Shown one piece after another: positions 5,583 through 7,340 of a stretch of 7,340 nt of DNA. Origin of the DNA: JBFGFG01 sp041627475. GTDB lineage: Bacteria; Actinomycetota; Nitriliruptoria; Nitriliruptorales; Nitriliruptoraceae. The stretch spans positions 1 through 7,340 of the forward strand of contig JBFKQZ010000163.1 in assembly GCA_041627475.1 (NCBI GenBank), written 5' to 3'. Under the pieces are notes generated by a model. It ran no database searches, had not been told where the DNA came from, and was given only the letters and a program-made list of their open reading frames with translations. Every line of letters begins with the position of its first letter. Position 1 is the stretch's first letter. Both the position numbers and the translations under genes were made by a program.

Positions 5583-7340
5583 CAGTCGTCGATGCGCTGG
5601 GCACCGAGCTCGGTGCGCAGCAGCTCCTCGACCTCGGAGGGGTCGACCTCGACCGGCGTGGCCGTGGCCTCGACCTCGTTGACCGCAGCCACCTCCGCCG
5701 GTGACGGCGCATCCTCGCTGCCGCCGGCGGGCGTGGTCGGCGGCGGCGTCGGACGGCGCGGGCCCTCGTCGTCGAGCTGGACGTCGACGCGGATGCGGTC
5801 CAGGCCCGTGGCCTGCTCGATGCAGGCGGCCAGGTGCCCGGTCATCTCGCCGGACTTGGCCTGTTCGGCGTGGAACCGCTTGTCGGCGGGGTACGACAGC
5901 AGCAGCACGCCGTTGTTGAGCCGCACCGGGCTCGCCGGCTCGTAGAACGCCTTGGCGCGACGGCTGCGGTCGCCGACCGACTCGATGATCCCGTCCCAGG
6001 CCGCGGCGATGCGCGAGAGCTCGTCGGTGCCGCCCGGCGCTGGCTCCGGCACGTCGCGCTCGACCGTGGTCGTGCCGGGGCGGTCGGCCAACGGCGCAGG
6101 CTCCGGGCGCCCGGCAGCGGTGTCGGCGAGCGCGGCCGCACGCCCGGCGAGCTCGCGCGGGTCGTCGTCGCTCGCCTGGGGCTCCTCCGCGGGCGCCGCG
6201 TCCTCGACAGGCGCGGGTTGGTCGCTGACGTCGTCCGGCGCGTCGGCGGCCGCGGGAGCGTCGGCGGGCGGCTCGTCGACCGAGGTGGCGGACTCGTCGG
6301 TGACTGCCTCGTCGGTGACTGCCTCGGCAGGCACGTCCTCGGGCGCGGCAGCGGGTTCCTCCTCGGCGGCGGCGGGCTCGTCCTCGGCGGCGGCGACAGC
6401 CGGCTCCTCCTCGGGTGCCGGTTCCTCCGCGGGGGCCTCGTCGGCGGCGGCGTCCTCAGCGACCTCGGCCGGTGCCTCGTCGACCGCCGGGGCCGGCGCG
6501 GCCGGCGCGACGGACGGCGCGGCCGTGGCAGCCGGGGTCGCGGGCGCCGGGGCTTCACCGTTCTCGACGGCCTTCTCGAGCCGTGCGACACGGTCGGCCA
6601 GCGCCAGGACGTCGCCGTCGGCCCCCGGTGTCGCAAGCCGCGCCACGGCGAGCTCGAGCGGCAGGCGCGGCGGACCCTGGCGCTGCTCGACGAGCACCTC
6701 ACCGACCAGCTCGACGGCCCGGACGAGCGTGTCGGTGCCGAAGCGCTGGGCCTGGGCGCCCAGGCGGTCGCGGCGCTCGGCGGTCGCGTCGACCAGTCCG
6801 TCCACGCCCGGTGCCGCCGCCAGCACCAGCAGGTCCCGCAGGTGGCGGGCGAGGTCCAGCGAGAAGCGACGCAGGTCGTGACCACCGTCGAGCAGGCCCT
6901 GGATCCTCGTCAGCGCGGCAGCGACGTCGCGGTCGGCGATGGCGTCGACGACCCCGGCGGTCAGCTCGAACGGGGTCGCACCGAGCACCCGGACGACGTG
7001 GTCCCCGGTGACGTGCAGCACGCCGTCGTCGTCGCGCGCCTCGGCGTCCGATGCGAAGGCGAGCACCTGCTCGAGCACGGACATCGTGTCGCGCGCCGAA
7101 CCGTCACCCGCGGCCACGACGCCAGCAGCGGCGTCGGGATCCAGCGTGAAGCCCTCGGCCTGCCCGATGTTCTCGAGGTGCTCGGTCAGCACCGGCGCAG
7201 GGATGCGGCGCAGGTCCAGCCGCTGGACGCGGCTCATGATCGTCGGCAGGACCTTCTGCGGGTCGGTCGTCGCCATCGCGAACAGGACGTGGCCCGGCGG
7301 CTCCTCGACGACCTTGAGCAGCGCGTTGAACGCCGCGGTC
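5582..7340 (-). CDS. dnaX: DNA polymerase III subunit gamma/tau, C-terminal part (N-terminus beyond window)
   Basis: This is the clamp-loader ATPase subunit. The frame enters from the right edge (first full codon at 7339) and runs 585 codons to the TGA at 5584-5582. The start, Walker A, zinc module and Walker B lie outside the window. Visible first is the hallmark AFNALLKVVEEPPGHV, then sensor-1 ATTDPQKVLPTIMSR with the arginine finger (codon 7231-7229), and the sensor-2 region GDGSARDTMSVLEQVLAFA. The helical collar domain III follows (about 7000-6600). A Pro/Ala/Glu-rich acidic linker of roughly 175 residues (about 6565-6040) comes next, then a compact domain with AAWDGIIESVGDRSRRAKAF and VRLNNGVLLLSYPADKRFH (about 6015-5780), the C-terminal domain seen in many Gram-positive DnaX proteins, and an acidic tail. 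No internal ATG at 7276 should be taken as the start, since conserved DnaX sequence continues upstream of it. I see no slippery heptamer for a gamma form. Confidence 0.95.
   Translation of the reverse strand, partial: TAAFNALLKVVEEPPGHVLFAMATTDPQKVLPTIMSRVQRLDLRRIPAPVLTEHLENIGQAEGFTLDPDAAAGVVAAGDGSARDTMSVLEQVLAFASDAEARDDDGVLHVTGDHVVRVLGATPFELTAGVVDAIADRDVAAALTRIQGLLDGGHDLRRFSLDLARHLRDLLVLAAAPGVDGLVDATAERRDRLGAQAQRFGTDTLVRAVELVGEVLVEQRQGPPRLPLELAVARLATPGADGDVLALADRVARLEKAVENGEAPAPATPAATAAPSVAPAAPAPAVDEAPAEVAEDAAADEAPAEEPAPEEEPAVAAAEDEPAAAEEEPAAAPEDVPAEAVTDEAVTDESATSVDEPPADAPAAADAPDDVSDQPAPVEDAAPAEEPQASDDDPRELAGRAAALADTAAGRPEPAPLADRPGTTTVERDVPEPAPGGTDELSRIAAAWDGIIESVGDRSRRAKAFYEPASPVRLNNGVLLLSYPADKRFHAEQAKSGEMTGHLAACIEQATGLDRIRVDVQLDDEGPRRPTPPPTTPAGGSEDAPSPAEVAAVNEVEATATPVEVDPSEVEELLRTELGAQRIDD
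6293..6326. repeat. 15-bp tandem repeat inside the dnaX linker
   Basis: CGTCGGTGACTGCCT occurs twice head to tail (6295-6309, 6310-6324), with period-15 identity covering 6293-6326. In the protein this gives a doubled VTDEA unit. A looser repeat with a 21-bp period, CCTCGGCGGCGGCG (6361-6374 and 6382-6395), lies nearby. Both preserve the dnaX frame and look like slippage expansion of a low-complexity linker. Confidence 0.8.

Noticed and set aside
2782..5712. A 976-codon open frame antisense to the permease
   Set aside because: It is rich in Arg, Gly, Asp and His with no domain or membrane pattern, and mirrors the codon bias of the permease. The sense strand has a convincing 10-segment FtsX protein, so this is a GC-rich shadow frame.
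5582..6600. Programmed frameshift giving a short gamma form of DnaX
   Set aside because: No A- or T-rich slippery heptamer was found in this GC-rich frame, and the frame is intact to the end.
5952..6881. Ser/Ala-rich 309-codon plus-strand frame antisense to dnaX
   Set aside because: Its composition is the reverse reading of the repetitive Ala/Glu/Pro linker, and no ribosome site or domain was seen. dnaX is unambiguous on the other strand.

Overview
The window is very GC-rich DNA with long spurious open frames on both strands, strong GGAGG-type ribosome sites and 4-bp gene overlaps. Together with an actinobacterial-style DnaX and a PadR/ABC/FtsX operon, this suggests a high-GC Actinomycetota chromosome, possibly a less-studied class. 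Species cannot be judged from this stretch. Codon use and composition look uniform. I see no insertion sequence, phage gene, CRISPR array, tRNA or rRNA.

Layout: (1) 1-1107, minus strand: a polytopic membrane protein resembling the HTTM / vitamin K-dependent carboxylase-like family, cut by the left edge. (2) 1108-1235: a divergent intergenic region with a TTGACA-type promoter and two copies of a 15-bp AT-rich repeat placed like operators. (3) 1236-5520, plus strand: a tight three-gene operon of a PadR-family regulator, an ABC ATPase of the LolD/MacB/FtsE type and a 987-residue duplicated FtsX-type permease. Each junction is a 4-bp overlap. (4) 5521-5581: a convergent gap holding a perfect 14-bp GC hairpin, probably a bidirectional terminator. 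(5) 5582-7340, minus strand: the C-terminal 585 codons of dnaX (DNA polymerase III gamma/tau), cut by the right edge.

Working together: the PadR protein probably represses its own operon by binding the repeats that overlap its -10 box and the start of its transcript, and releases on an unknown ligand or stress. The ATPase and permease would form one MacB/LolCDE-like mechanotransmission or export complex. The divergent membrane protein shares the control region and may be co-regulated. dnaX is a housekeeping neighbour, separated by the terminator. The least explained parts are the operator arrangement, the divergent HTTM-like protein and the unassigned extracytoplasmic domains of the permease. 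I found no clear sign of a wholly new type of system.
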